Shown here one piece after another: positions 43,008 through 54,964 of a stretch of 64,000 bases of DNA. A program made the translations under genes and the position numbers. This DNA comes from Anabaena sphaerica FACHB-251 (lineage in GTDB: Bacteria > Cyanobacteriota > Cyanobacteriia > Cyanobacteriales > Nostocaceae), in assembly GCF_014696825.1 (NCBI RefSeq), contig NZ_JACJQU010000010.1, positions 62,001 through 126,000 of the forward strand, given 5' to 3'. The notes under the pieces were generated by a model. That model was given only the letters and a program-made list of their open reading frames with translations. It was not told the DNA's origin and made no database searches. The stretch's first letter is position 1; every line of letters begins with the position of its first letter.

Positions 43008-44671
43008 TGAACAAATACATTGTCACTGTAATTGATACTACTGGCATCCAGAAATACATCTTTGGTAGTAATAGATTAAAAGAAAATGTGGGTGCTTCGT
43101 ATCTTGTTAAACTAGCAACAGGTGATTGGATTACAGATCATAACTGGATCAATGATTGTTTGAGGAAGTTAGGAAATGTTTACATTCCTGATGTTGCTTC
43201 TAATCAATTAGAACCACGTATTTATCAAGATTCTAAAATTATCGCTGAATTAATATACTTTGGTGGAGGAAATACTTTTTTACTCTTTAGAGATACAGAA
43301 GAAAATTATGCTCAACAATTTACTAAACTTTTGACTAAAAAGATTTTAGTAGAAGCTCCTGGTTTGAATGTTGCAATTGCTCATCAACCATTTGAATGGA
43401 ACGGTGAAAAACCTTTAAGAGATATTATTAAATATGATCTGATAAAAGGTAAATTAGATATCCAGAAAAGAAAACCGATATCATCATATCCTTTATTGGG
43501 TTTAAGTGTAACAGCAGCTTGTGTATCCACTGGATTAGTTGGAGCAGAAACAAGAGAAATTGATGGTATTACTAGAACATTATCTAGGGAAGCTATCAGC
43601 AAACTTGATATTGCTGATCCTAATGCAAATAATTATCTTAAAAAAATTATTTTTGATGAGAACAAAATTAGAAAGAGAAACGAACAATATGATATTCCTT
43701 ATGATGTTGATGATTTAGGACGTTCAGAAAATGAAAGCAGTTATATGGCTGTGATTCATATTGACGGTAATCAAATGGGTAAACGTTTTGAAAACTATGC
43801 TGAAATTCAATCTAATGACCAAGAATTTATTATTGCTATGCGTGAGCTTTCTTGGGGAGTTAGTCAAGCTAGTCAAAACGCATTAGAAGCTGTTAGTCAG
43901 GCAGTTATCAATTTAATTAACGAAGATAAGTTTAAAATTAAAGATAACTATTTACCTTTCCGACCTATTGTATATGGTGGTGATGATGTAAATTTTGTGT
44001 GTGATGGGCGGTTAGGTTTATCTCTAGCGGTAAAATTTTTAGAAAAGTTTGAGGAATTTACTCAAGACTTACCTAGTAAAAATGGTAAAGAAAAAGTGAC
44101 AGCCTGTGCCGGCATTGCTATTGTTAAAACTCACTATCCTTTTTCAAAGGCTTATGATTTGAGTAAATCTTTGTGCAGCAATGCTAAAAAATTTGTTAGG
44201 GAAGAAACTGATAATTATTCTGGAAAACAGCCTATATTTTCTGCATTAGATTGGCATATTGCATCTAGTAGTTTATTAGGTAGTATTAGTGAAATTCGAG
44301 AGCGTGAGTATCGTGTACAAATTCCAGAATATGATAAGATTGCTCACCTGAATATGCGTCCTTTACGTTCTCACCCTTATCCAGATGAATGGCGTACTTG
44401 GACTGGATTTTTAAAAGTAGTTAATTATTTCAATACACATCCAGATCACAAAGACCGTCGTAATAAAGTAATGGCTTTACGAGAAGTATTAAGGCAAGGA
44501 AAGAAAGCAACAGAGCAATACATACAGGCTTATGGATTAAAATTACCAGACTTCCCAAATGCAAATTCTCTACTTGCCAAAGAAGGCTGGTGGAAAGATA
44601 GATGTGGCTATTTTGATGCAATTGAAGCAATGGACTTTTATATTCCTTTGGAAGCAGAAGCAAATGAGTAA
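43007..44671 (+). CDS. cas10: Cas10 without HD domain (type III-D variant)
   Basis: 554 residues from ATG 43007; AGAGG lies about 11 nt upstream. The N-terminus opens directly with the first Palm domain (Asp-Thr-Thr-Gly-Ile-Gln-Lys-Tyr-Ile-Phe-Gly-Ser), whose active site is degenerate (Phe-Gly-Gly-Gly-Asn). The second Palm carries the cyclase motif Gly324-Gly-Asp-Asp327. There is no N-terminal HD nuclease domain, so the protein should make cyclic oligoadenylates but not cut DNA. A C-terminal helical domain completes it. Cas10 is the signalling subunit of the type III complex and would trigger the Card1-like protein encoded just upstream. Confidence 0.92.
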   Translation: MNKYIVTVIDTTGIQKYIFGSNRLKENVGASYLVKLATGDWITDHNWINDCLRKLGNVYIPDVASNQLEPRIYQDSKIIAELIYFGGGNTFLLFRDTEENYAQQFTKLLTKKILVEAPGLNVAIAHQPFEWNGEKPLRDIIKYDLIKGKLDIQKRKPISSYPLLGLSVTAACVSTGLVGAETREIDGITRTLSREAISKLDIADPNANNYLKKIIFDENKIRKRNEQYDIPYDVDDLGRSENESSYMAVIHIDGNQMGKRFENYAEIQSNDQEFIIAMRELSWGVSQASQNALEAVSQAVINLINEDKFKIKDNYLPFRPIVYGGDDVNFVCDGRLGLSLAVKFLEKFEEFTQDLPSKNGKEKVTACAGIAIVKTHYPFSKAYDLSKSLCSNAKKFVREETDNYSGKQPIFSALDWHIASSSLLGSISEIREREYRVQIPEYDKIAHLNMRPLRSHPYPDEWRTWTGFLKVVNYFNTHPDHKDRRNKVMALREVLRQGKKATEQYIQAYGLKLPDFPNANSLLAKEGWWKDRCGYFDAIEAMDFYIPLEAEANE

Positions 44672-45380
44672 ATATACGATCAAAATTACACTTTTAAGTG
44701 ATACTACTTTTGGTAGAGGAGACGGAGTAGCAGGTTTAGTTGATCAGGAAGTAGAACATGATCGCTATGGTTTTCCATACCTCCGAGGGCGTACTCTCAA
44801 AGGGTTGCTTAGTGAAGAATGCGATAATTTAGTAGCTGTTTTATCTGATGAAAACCAGCGTCAACACTGGCAAAAAATCAGTAATGAATTATTTGGTGTA
44901 CCAGGTAGTACCCTTGGTACTCAGGGAAAAATTCATCTGGGAGATGCTTGTTTACCATCTGATTTAAGAACAGAAATTGCTGCACAAATAGATTCAGAAG
45001 AAAAGAAAAAACAAAATGATAAGAAATACAAACCTAAACTGACATCTACAGACATTCTAGAGTCTTTGACTACTATTCGTCGTCAGACTGCTATTGATAC
45101 AGAAACAGGCATATCGGCTGATCATAGTTTACGTTCAGCACGGGTTATTTTGCGAGAATTGATTTTTGAATCCAACATATTATTTGAAACTGAATTAGAT
45201 GAAAATTCGGATGATGATCAGGATATGTTAGCACTTTTGACTGTGGGTACATTGGCACTAAGGAGAATTGGCAGTGGTCGTAATCGGGGTAAAGGTCATG
45301 TAAAATGCAGTCTCTATGATTCTGCACAAGAGATTACTAAAAATATGAATTATATTCAAAGATTTGGGAGAAATAAATGA
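44664..45380 (+). CDS. cas7: Cas7 subunit of the type III-D-variant complex
   Basis: 238 residues from ATG 44664, overlapping the cas10 end by 8 bases. It is a single RAMP domain: Ile-Thr-Leu-Leu-Ser-Asp start, Gly-Arg-Gly-Asp-Gly, Gly-Phe-Pro-Tyr-Leu-Arg-Gly-Arg-Thr-Leu-Lys-Gly-Leu-Leu, and the Gly-rich Arg-Ile-Gly-Ser-Gly-Arg-Asn-Arg-Gly-Lys-Gly. Asp27 or Asp33 in the loop before the Gly-Phe-Pro segment is the likely target-RNA cleaving residue. In the Synechocystis III-Dv complex the matching domain is fused to Cas5 and Cas11; here it is a separate gene joined to the next one by an ATGA overlap. Confidence 0.85.
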   Translation: MSKYTIKITLLSDTTFGRGDGVAGLVDQEVEHDRYGFPYLRGRTLKGLLSEECDNLVAVLSDENQRQHWQKISNELFGVPGSTLGTQGKIHLGDACLPSDLRTEIAAQIDSEEKKKQNDKKYKPKLTSTDILESLTTIRRQTAIDTETGISADHSLRSARVILRELIFESNILFETELDENSDDDQDMLALLTVGTLALRRIGSGRNRGKGHVKCSLYDSAQEITKNMNYIQRFGRNK

Positions 45381-47090
45381 AAGCAGTTACTTTTTTACTA
45401 CATACTCAGCAACCAATTCTGGCTACATCACTTCAAGGCGATCCTAATAGTGATGTATCTCATCCTTACATTCCTGGTAGTATGATTAGAGGTTTTCTAA
45501 TTGGTCGTTATTTGCAAAAAAATAGAATTAAAGTAAATGATGATACTTTAGATATTCAGCAACTTCCAAATGTAAAACGATTATTTTTTGATGCTAAAAC
45601 CACTCGTTACTTGAATGCTTACCCATTAATAGATAATAAGCGTACTTTACCCACACCACGTTCTTGGTATAAGGATAAGGGAGTAACATTTTCAGAAGAT
45701 AAAGAAAAAACTATCTACGATTTCAGTAAAATTCCTTTAGAGGAACAAAAGGAATTAACGAATGATTATGAAGAAAATTTATCTCCGAAATTGCTAGAAG
45801 AAAACTTTTGTTTAGTAGATGAAGACGAAGTATTGCTTTACAAAGTTAAACGCAGAATTAATATTCATAATAAACGCGATCGCAAACGTGGTAAAGGTAT
45901 TGAGGGTAGTGGTGCAGTATTTAGCTATGATGCTATAGATGCAGGTCAAACTTTTCAAGGGGTAGTTTTATGTGAAACCGAAGAAGATCAATCTATTATT
46001 GAATCACTATTGCAACACAAAGATGTTTGGTTAGGTGGTTCTCAAAGTGCAGGATATGGCCATGCTGAAATACAACTATTAAATAATAATCATGAATACT
46101 ATGAAGTAGAAAGTGCTTCAAGAGAACGTATAGAAAATCAGGCAAATTTAACTGTTACACTGTTAAGTGATACCATTATATATAATGAATGTGGGCAAAT
46201 TGTAAGCAATCCAGAAACACTACGACAAATACTTTCAGATGCTCTAAATCAAGAGCTTAAATTTCAAGAAAATGGGATTTATGCTAGTAGTATCATTGTA
46301 GGTGGTTTTAACCGTAAATGGGGATTACCATTACCACAAACACCAGCTTTAGCAGCAGGAAGTGTATTTGTATTTGAAAATATTGATATTAGTTCAGACA
46401 AGTTTCATGAGTTTTTAGATAATGCTAAAAAAATTGAAAAACAAGGAATTGGTGAAAGAAGAGTAGACGGTTTTGGCAGAGTAATATTTAATTGGCTAAA
46501 TGAAGAAACAGAAGAATATAAAGCTAAATTATTTAACCCAGAATTTCAAACAACACAACAAGCTCAGAACAAAGAACCGCTAAAATCAGAATCTTCTAAA
46601 ATAGCAGTAGGTATAGCTAATCGAATAGTAAGAAAAAAACTTGATGATTTGATAATACAACAAGTTAGTAAGATCAGTTTGACTAACCCAGAAGAGATTT
46701 CAAATAGTCAATTATCAAGGTTAATGCTTGTGGCAAGACAGGTTTTATATGAAGTAGAATTTGAACAAACTAAATATGAAAATGAACGTAGGAGCATTAC
46801 AGAATTAGTTGAACCAATTAACAACTTACTGCATAACTTACCTTCTAATGCTCTTAAACAATTTGAGCGTAGTAAGTTAACTGAAAATATTAAGCAATGT
46901 CTTAATGTAGAAGATTCTTGGTTACAAAATGTTTGGCGTAGTAATCCAGAAACCAAACATTTAATAGCTGATGATCAACCAAAGGTTATTATTGCAGGTG
47001 AAGATAAGGATATTGATACTTATATCACGCTAGAATATTCTCTCCGATTAATTATAGCAGTTGTGAAAAAGATAATGAAGGAGAAAAATA

Positions 47091-47098
<8 letters not shown>
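45377..47098 (+). CDS. Csx10-type Cas5 fused to Cas11-like helical domain
   Basis: 573 residues. Residues 1-395 are a Csx10-type Cas5: Ser-His-Pro-Tyr-Ile-Pro-Gly-Ser-Met-Ile-Arg-Gly (RAMP start), a Gly-Ser-Gln-Ser-Ala-Gly-Tyr-Gly loop near 225, and Val-Gly-Gly-Phe-Asn-Arg-Lys-Trp-Gly-Leu-Pro-Leu-Pro near 315. Residues about 420-570 are all helical and match the place of the Cas11 small subunit in the III-Dv fusion protein. It should cap the crRNA 5' handle and bind target strand. The start is the ATGA overlap with cas7, so translation is probably coupled. Domain naming follows the known III-Dv order and is inferred for the helical part. Confidence 0.78.
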
Positions 47099-49273
<2,175 letters not shown>

Positions 49274-49275
49274 AA

Positions 49276-51282
49276 ATGAATCCTAGACATATTACACCAA
49301 AATCTAAAAATAATCGTGCTTTTGCTCCTTATAATTTTGTAGAACTACCTGATGAAAATAAATTAGTCGTAGCACAACAACTACCAAATAGCAATTGTTA
49401 TGAAAAAGAGCGATACACAGGTTATATTGAATGTACTTTAGTTACAGAAACTCCATTATATATTCGTAACGGATTAATTCCAGATGATTTTAAAACCTTT
49501 GGTGATTTAAGTTGTAATCATCAAGAACTGGAGCAGGTAACATCAGAAGAACAAAAACGCTGGACTGATTTTTTTAATAACCCAGCTAATAATCGTCCAA
49601 TCATTCCTGGTAGTAGTATTAGAGGTATGCTCAGGACAATGATGGAAATTGTTACTTATAGTAAATTCCATCAAGTTTCAGGAAATCAAAAATTATTTTT
49701 TCGTGCTGTTGCAGCACCCAAACTTGATCCTCTAACTGGAGAATATAATAAAAAATTACTTGACCAAGAAAAAAATAAAATAAAAGCTGGATATTTACAA
49801 CAGCAAAAGGATGGTAGTTGGCGAATTTATATCGCTCAAGATATTGATAAACACCTATTTATATGGATTAAAGAATCATTGATACCTGATGATATTGAAT
49901 TAATAAAACTAAATAATGCTGATTATAAGCCTCAGTATTTAGCGGTAAGATTTGATGATATCACTCCCTATAAAACTCGCTACCTTGCTAACCAGATTAG
50001 CAAAGATAACCCTAATCATAAATACAGAGGATATTTAGTTACAAGTGGTAATATGATGGAAGGAAATAAGGGAGGTAAATCTCCACGTCAATATCATTGT
50101 TTAATAGGAGAAAAAACAGATGATTATAAAGAAATTGATCATGGTGCTGTAGATGATTATATTGCTGGCTTAACGGAATTTCAGAAAAAATATTTTGATG
50201 AAAATAGCGGTGTCTTAAAAAATGGTTATCCTGTTTTCTTCAGAGAACCTAAACAAAATGAAAAAGTAACTCTATTTGGTCATAATCCTAACTTCCGTGT
50301 ACCTTATACTCCTCCTGGTAATAATGGACGTGCTGCTTCAGTTACAGATTTTATTCCTTCAAGATTAAAGAGTTCTGAAAACTCCGATATTGACATGACT
50401 GAAGCAATATTTGGATGGGTAAATAAAAAATCACAAGATCAAGCTCGCGCTGGAAGAATATTTATAACTGATGCTATCGTTGATGATACGATTCCAGAAG
50501 ATAAGATTTGGTGTCAGCAAAACCCTAATGAAAGAATTACTCCTCCAATTTTAGCTACTCCTAAACCTACTACATTTCAGCATTATTTAGTACAAACTGA
50601 TCCTGATGGTAAAAGGGAAAATCTCAAACACTATGGTAGTGTTCCTCATCAAGATACAGTAATTCGTGGATATAAATTATATTGGCATCATAAAGATGTT
50701 AATCATAGTTCAATTACAGAAGATGATTTGAAAGACATAAGCGAAAAACCAAAACAATATACAAAAATTAGACCTATCAATCCACAGGTTAGTTTTCATT
50801 TCAAAATTTATTTTGATAATTTCACTGAACAAGAACTAGGTGCATTATTATGGATATTGGATTTAGCTAAAGAAAAAGAAAAGCGTATTTATGTAAAAAA
50901 TAATCAAGAATATCGTTTTTCTCTTGGTATGGGTAAACCATTTGGAATGGGAACAGTTAAACTGACTAACCAAGTATTATGGCTTAGTCAACGTCAAGAA
51001 AAACGTTATCATAAATTATTTGATGGGAATAATTGGGAAACAGGTAATTATAAGGATACTGAAGTTGAAGCAGAATTATTTGTAGAGGAATTTAAAAAAT
51101 ATTTGTTATGTGAAAATCCTGATACAAACTTAGAAAATGTAGAACGGATCAAAATGTTGTTAACAATGTTAAGTTTTCCAGGAAAACCCCCAGGTAGTGT
51201 ACGCTATATGAAAATAGAACATCCTCAGAACAAAAATGAATATGATCTGCGTCCAGTTTTACCAAATCCTGGTGATGTTTAG
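49276..51282 (+). CDS. Cas7-insert subunit (TIGR03986 family)
   Basis: 668 residues. It begins with a RAMP core (Tyr-Ile-Glu-Cys-Thr-Leu-Val-Thr-Glu-Thr-Pro-Leu-Tyr-Ile-Arg, then Ile-Ile-Pro-Gly-Ser-Ser-Ile-Arg-Gly-Met-Leu-Arg near residue 115). A large insertion follows (about 145-520), and the RAMP core resumes near the end with Leu-Gly-Met-Gly-Lys-Pro-Phe-Gly-Met-Gly. This is the layout of TIGR03986, called Cas7-insert in the III-Dv complex, where it caps the crRNA 3' side. It is the last gene of the card1-cas10 operon, which spans 41616-51282 with tiny gaps or overlaps throughout. Confidence 0.88.
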   Translation: MNPRHITPKSKNNRAFAPYNFVELPDENKLVVAQQLPNSNCYEKERYTGYIECTLVTETPLYIRNGLIPDDFKTFGDLSCNHQELEQVTSEEQKRWTDFFNNPANNRPIIPGSSIRGMLRTMMEIVTYSKFHQVSGNQKLFFRAVAAPKLDPLTGEYNKKLLDQEKNKIKAGYLQQQKDGSWRIYIAQDIDKHLFIWIKESLIPDDIELIKLNNADYKPQYLAVRFDDITPYKTRYLANQISKDNPNHKYRGYLVTSGNMMEGNKGGKSPRQYHCLIGEKTDDYKEIDHGAVDDYIAGLTEFQKKYFDENSGVLKNGYPVFFREPKQNEKVTLFGHNPNFRVPYTPPGNNGRAASVTDFIPSRLKSSENSDIDMTEAIFGWVNKKSQDQARAGRIFITDAIVDDTIPEDKIWCQQNPNERITPPILATPKPTTFQHYLVQTDPDGKRENLKHYGSVPHQDTVIRGYKLYWHHKDVNHSSITEDDLKDISEKPKQYTKIRPINPQVSFHFKIYFDNFTEQELGALLWILDLAKEKEKRIYVKNNQEYRFSLGMGKPFGMGTVKLTNQVLWLSQRQEKRYHKLFDGNNWETGNYKDTEVEAELFVEEFKKYLLCENPDTNLENVERIKMLLTMLSFPGKPPGSVRYMKIEHPQNKNEYDLRPVLPNPGDV

Positions 51283-51360
51283 AGTCTTTGCTAGACCAAA
51301 ACCACCGAAAAAATAAAAGCGATCGCACCACACCCCCAAATCTCCCAAATAGCGATCGCC

Positions 51361-51999
51361 CTACTCTTCCCTATTCATCTGTCCCCTTACCCATTCCCTG
51401 ATTGCTTGCCTAAAAACCCGCCTTCCTGCCATGCGGTATCTTTCAATTAGTGATGGAATTTCCTGAATATGCAAATTAGGAAAAACTAAACTTGTTTCTG
51501 CTTGGAGATATTCCTTACCCTGCAATTGGTAAATTCTTATTTCTCCAGCGTCATAACACCAAATTTCAGGTACACCTAACCTTGCATAGATAGAAAACCT
51601 ATCTAATGATTTACTGGTGACATCAATTTCTAAAGCTAAATCGGGGGGTGGGTCTTGATTCAAATCAAACTTGAGCTTGCCTCTAATTAATGCCTCATTT
51701 TGAAAATAAAAGCAATTATCAGATTCTATCCCCGCCTTTTTTAATTCTCGTTTCCAGGTAGTTGAACCATAACATTCATAATCTAGTTCTAAAACCTCTG
51801 CTGTATCTTTGATGATGTCACCAATTATTTCTTTGTAATATTCATGTTCTGGTAATGGTGTCATAATCTCTAATGTGCCATCATCGTAAGCTATTTTAGC
51901 TGCTCGGCTTTCACCTAAATCTACTAATAAATTCTCAAATTGTTGCCAACTGATATTATGGAGAACTACCCGATCAGCGCGACGTTCAGTTAACAGCAT
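51361..51999 (-). CDS. Uma2-family (DUF820) putative nuclease
   Basis: 212 residues from ATG 51999, chosen for GAGG about 5 nt upstream; ATG 52014 is the alternative. The fold signature is Leu-Glu-Ile-Met-Thr-Pro-Leu-Pro-Glu-His-Glu, then Pro-Pro-Asp-Leu-Ala-Leu-Glu-Ile-Asp-Val-Thr-Ser-Lys-Ser, then Val-Pro-Glu-Ile-Trp-Cys-Tyr, the PD-(D/E)XK-like core of Uma2 proteins, which are very numerous in cyanobacteria. The cellular role is unknown. It is divergent from cas3 and shares its upstream region with operator D. Confidence 0.85.
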   Translation of the reverse strand: MLLTERRADRVVLHNISWQQFENLLVDLGESRAAKIAYDDGTLEIMTPLPEHEYYKEIIGDIIKDTAEVLELDYECYGSTTWKRELKKAGIESDNCFYFQNEALIRGKLKFDLNQDPPPDLALEIDVTSKSLDRFSIYARLGVPEIWCYDAGEIRIYQLQGKEYLQAETSLVFPNLHIQEIPSLIERYRMAGRRVFRQAIREWVRGQMNREE

Positions 52000-52174
52000 A
52001 ATTCCTCGCAGCATCAGTAAGCCATCAATAGCCGTCAGTATTTAGTAAGAAATTAAGTATATCTTTAAATATACAACTGATGACTAATTGATATGGTATC
52101 ACAATTTATTTTAATTTATTAATGTTTAATACTGCCAGCAAAGTGCAATCGCGTCAGCTATTAATTGGTCAAAA

Positions 52175-52222
52175 ATTATATCCGTAAAACTGGAAAACCC
52201 CTCTTCCAACCATGCGGTATGT
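52175..52222 (+). promoter_or_regulatory. Palindromic operator/promoter D (cas3 / Uma2 gene)
   Basis: CTGGAA (52190-52195), 8 nt (AACCCCTC), TTCCAA (52204-52209), 7 nt, then GTATGT (52217-52222) toward cas3. A perfect TATAAT (52175-52180) faces the Uma2-like gene on the minus strand, with 9 nt instead of 7. The left half-site has one mismatch. Confidence 0.65.
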
Positions 52223-52256
52223 TTAAAAACGAAAATTCTTGGACCTACCGCACTTA

Positions 52257-52880
52257 ATGATAGATGCACACTTCCAAACCCTAACCACCTTTCCCCCACG
52301 CAACTTTCAACGAGAAGTTATTACCAAACTCCTCAACCGTCAAGACATCCTTCTCCGCGCACCCACAGGTTCAGGAAAAACCGAAACCGCTATTTCACCC
52401 TTCCTCTTTGCTAAAACCCTCAACCTCGACTTCCCCAACAAGTTAATCTACGTCGTCCCTCTCCGAACTCTGGCCAACAGTCTGCGACAAAGAACAGAAA
52501 TCCTGGTTCAACGGTGGTCACAAACTCAAAATATCCCTTGTCCAGTCGTCACCCTACAAACCGGAGAAAACCCAGAAGACCCCCGTTTTGAAGGTGATAT
52601 AGTTTTCTGTACCATTGACCAAATGTTAAGCAGTTTTTTGAATATTCCCTACTCCGTTGGTCGGGGTTCAGCTAACGTTAACTCTGGGGCAATATTCGCA
52701 TCTTATTTAGTATTTGATGAACTGCATTTACTAGATCCCGACCGTTCTTTTACTACTGTGATCAAGGTTCTGCAACAAGTTAAAGGAATCTCACCTTTTC
52801 TCCTCATGACCGCCACCTTAACCAACGAACTAGCAACACAAATTCAAAATTTAATAGACAATGGAAATAATTCAAATTGA
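52257..52880 (+). CDS. cas3: Cas3 helicase, first RecA domain (split gene, part 1)
   Basis: 207 residues from ATG 52257. It carries Walker A Ala-Pro-Thr-Gly-Ser-Gly-Lys-Thr-Glu (about 35-43), the DExH box as Asp154-Glu-Leu-His157, and the Met-Thr-Ala-Thr-Leu motif III near residue 189. It ends in a TGA after an Asn-rich tail that does not look like native helicase sequence. The second RecA domain continues in the +1 frame in the next ORF, overlapping by 20 bases. As a unit, Cas3 unwinds and degrades DNA recruited by the type I Cascade. Part 1 alone could bind ATP but not work as a helicase. Confidence 0.85.
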   Translation: MIDAHFQTLTTFPPRNFQREVITKLLNRQDILLRAPTGSGKTETAISPFLFAKTLNLDFPNKLIYVVPLRTLANSLRQRTEILVQRWSQTQNIPCPVVTLQTGENPEDPRFEGDIVFCTIDQMLSSFLNIPYSVGRGSANVNSGAIFASYLVFDELHLLDPDRSFTTVIKVLQQVKGISPFLLMTATLTNELATQIQNLIDNGNNSN

Positions 52881-54918
52881 AGACACTGATTTACAAGCAA
52901 TTGAAGGTAAACGCTGCCGTACTTTTCAAGCAAAATCTCAATCTTTAAATGCCTTAGAAATCATAGCAGATATACACACACGCCACCGCAAACGAGTTAT
53001 TGTTATTTGTAACACCGTTTCTCAAGCCCAGGGTTTATATAGAGATTTGCAAGAAATAAATCATGATTATACACTAAATATTACCCTGTTACATTCTCGA
53101 TTTTTACCAGAACATCGCGCCCAAAAAGAAGCATTTTTAAAAGAAATCTTCGCTGAAAATTGGCAAGATGATGGAACTTGTTATGTGCTAATTTCTACTC
53201 AAGTAATTGAAGCAGGGATTAATATTACCTGTGAAGTAATGCACAGTCAACTTTGCCCGATGAACTCATTATTACAAAGGGCGGGACGTTGTGCAAGATT
53301 CCAAGATGAACAGGGGGAAGTTTTTGTTTATCGTACAGTGCAAGTTAACCAAGCTTATGCTAATCTTGCGGAAGCAGATATAGATACAGAAACAGAAGCA
53401 GCTACCGATAAAAAACCAAGTTTTTTACCTTATGCTCAGGAAACCTGTGAATTAACATGGCAAGTATTACAAGCACATACAGAATCAAATCAAGTACATG
53501 AAAATGTGGGATTTCGCACCGAGGAAACTTGGATTAATCAGGTGCATACAGCAGAAGATTTACTGCAACAACAACGCCGACAAAATAATCAAATGCAGTT
53601 TGAAAATAATTTTGAAGCGGCATTTTTTAGAGGTGAAAACTACACCGCTACAGAGTTAATTCGTTATGTTGATAGTCGGAGTTTATTTGTTTGGGAAGAA
53701 GGTGGATTATTTATTGATTTTACACAAGAACCCATTGATCCACGTAAGTTAATTTCTTTTTCAGTTCCCGTTTCTACACTGTGTAAAGTTTGGCGAGAAT
53801 TTAAAAACCTAGAATTTGGTGCAGATTGGATTTTCAAAAGAATTGAAGCACCCAAAGACAAAGCAGAAACTTATAGTCAACCTGTTTGTACAGAGATTAA
53901 ATCCCGTGAATCACTGATAAATAGTATTAAAATTTTGGTGAATCCACGTTATATTTATTATGATGAAAATATTGGTTTACTAATAGGTGTAAATGAATTT
54001 GGTAATGGGTTTATTTCTCCACCAAAATCACAGCGTTCAATAGTCAGTGAATATCGTTATCAAATGGATACTTATGTTGGACATTTGGGTTGTATGTGGA
54101 CTTGTTGGCGTAAACCATTTAAAACATTGTCTTTGAAAAATGGTAAAGTCGAACCTACGATTTATAATAGTGTTAAAAATGAACTATTACCAACAGGGAC
54201 AAAATTAATTAAAAACAAAATATTTCCCCAGATTCAAGAATCAGAAGCAGCAGTATTATTTGAATTATTGGTGTTTTTTGCTATCTTTACCCATGACCTG
54301 GGTAAACTACAAATTAAATGGCAGGAAGTGATGCGAAAATGGCAAGCGATCGCCCATTCTTCATTCCAAGGTCAAAACCCCAAACAACATTTACTGGCAC
54401 ACACTGATTATAACCCAGAAGACAGTCAACAAAAAATAGCACTTAAAGACCACGAAAAAAAACACAAACGTCCTAACCACGCTGTTGAAAGTGCATTCCT
54501 AGCTAGGGATATTCTCACACAATCTTTAGTTCCCTTATTACGTGATTATTTTGAGGCTGATAATGAACAAATTCAGAATATTTGGTGGGTAGTTCTCATG
54601 GCTACGGGTCGTCATCATTCTGCTTGGAGTAATGGTTGGGAACAATCAGATACAGTCAAAATTAAAAATATACAATTACATCCAGAAGCACAAAGAGCGA
54701 TCGCCCAAAGTTGGCAAAGTATGACACGCTTTTTACCCCCAACCTTACCATTAAAATCAGCAAATCTCAGCAAAACTATGTATCCAGTTAAAAGTAAATT
54801 TGATTTGAGTCAGTTAAACTCTGCTGATACATTCGAGTATTTTCATTTGTATTTGTTGGTAGTCAGAGCGTTAAGGCTGTGTGACCAGCGTTCAGTACAA
54901 CTGAATTTTCATGTTTAA
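52861..54918 (+). CDS. cas3: Cas3, second RecA domain plus C-terminal HD nuclease (split gene, part 2)
   Basis: 685 residues. The first 165 residues are the helicase C-terminal domain, with Ser-Thr-Gln-Val-Ile-Glu-Ala-Gly and motif VI Leu-Gln-Arg-Ala-Gly-Arg-Cys-Ala-Arg. The C-terminal 220 residues hold an HD nuclease: Thr-His-Asp-Leu-Gly-Lys (about residue 478), Lys-Arg-Pro-Asn-His-Ala and Thr-Gly-Arg-His-His-Ser-Ala. The HD domain thus follows the helicase, unlike the usual HD-first Cas3. There is no ribosome site before ATG 52861 and a TAG in frame just upstream (52855-52857), so expression needs frameshifting, coupling or a one-base change. It is not overlapped by the next genes. Confidence 0.85.
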   Translation: MEIIQIEDTDLQAIEGKRCRTFQAKSQSLNALEIIADIHTRHRKRVIVICNTVSQAQGLYRDLQEINHDYTLNITLLHSRFLPEHRAQKEAFLKEIFAENWQDDGTCYVLISTQVIEAGINITCEVMHSQLCPMNSLLQRAGRCARFQDEQGEVFVYRTVQVNQAYANLAEADIDTETEAATDKKPSFLPYAQETCELTWQVLQAHTESNQVHENVGFRTEETWINQVHTAEDLLQQQRRQNNQMQFENNFEAAFFRGENYTATELIRYVDSRSLFVWEEGGLFIDFTQEPIDPRKLISFSVPVSTLCKVWREFKNLEFGADWIFKRIEAPKDKAETYSQPVCTEIKSRESLINSIKILVNPRYIYYDENIGLLIGVNEFGNGFISPPKSQRSIVSEYRYQMDTYVGHLGCMWTCWRKPFKTLSLKNGKVEPTIYNSVKNELLPTGTKLIKNKIFPQIQESEAAVLFELLVFFAIFTHDLGKLQIKWQEVMRKWQAIAHSSFQGQNPKQHLLAHTDYNPEDSQQKIALKDHEKKHKRPNHAVESAFLARDILTQSLVPLLRDYFEADNEQIQNIWWVVLMATGRHHSAWSNGWEQSDTVKIKNIQLHPEAQRAIAQSWQSMTRFLPPTLPLKSANLSKTMYPVKSKFDLSQLNSADTFEYFHLYLLVVRALRLCDQRSVQLNFHV

Positions 54919-54964
54919 TTTTTATGTAGAGAAGTTATCCACAACATCTCTACATTAATCATTA

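Noticed and set aside
52846-52856. A AAT TTA heptamer near the cas3 frame break as a -1 frameshift site
   Set aside because: The second half of cas3 lies in the +1 frame, and a TAG at 52855 closes that frame before 52858, so -1 slippage there cannot join the halves.
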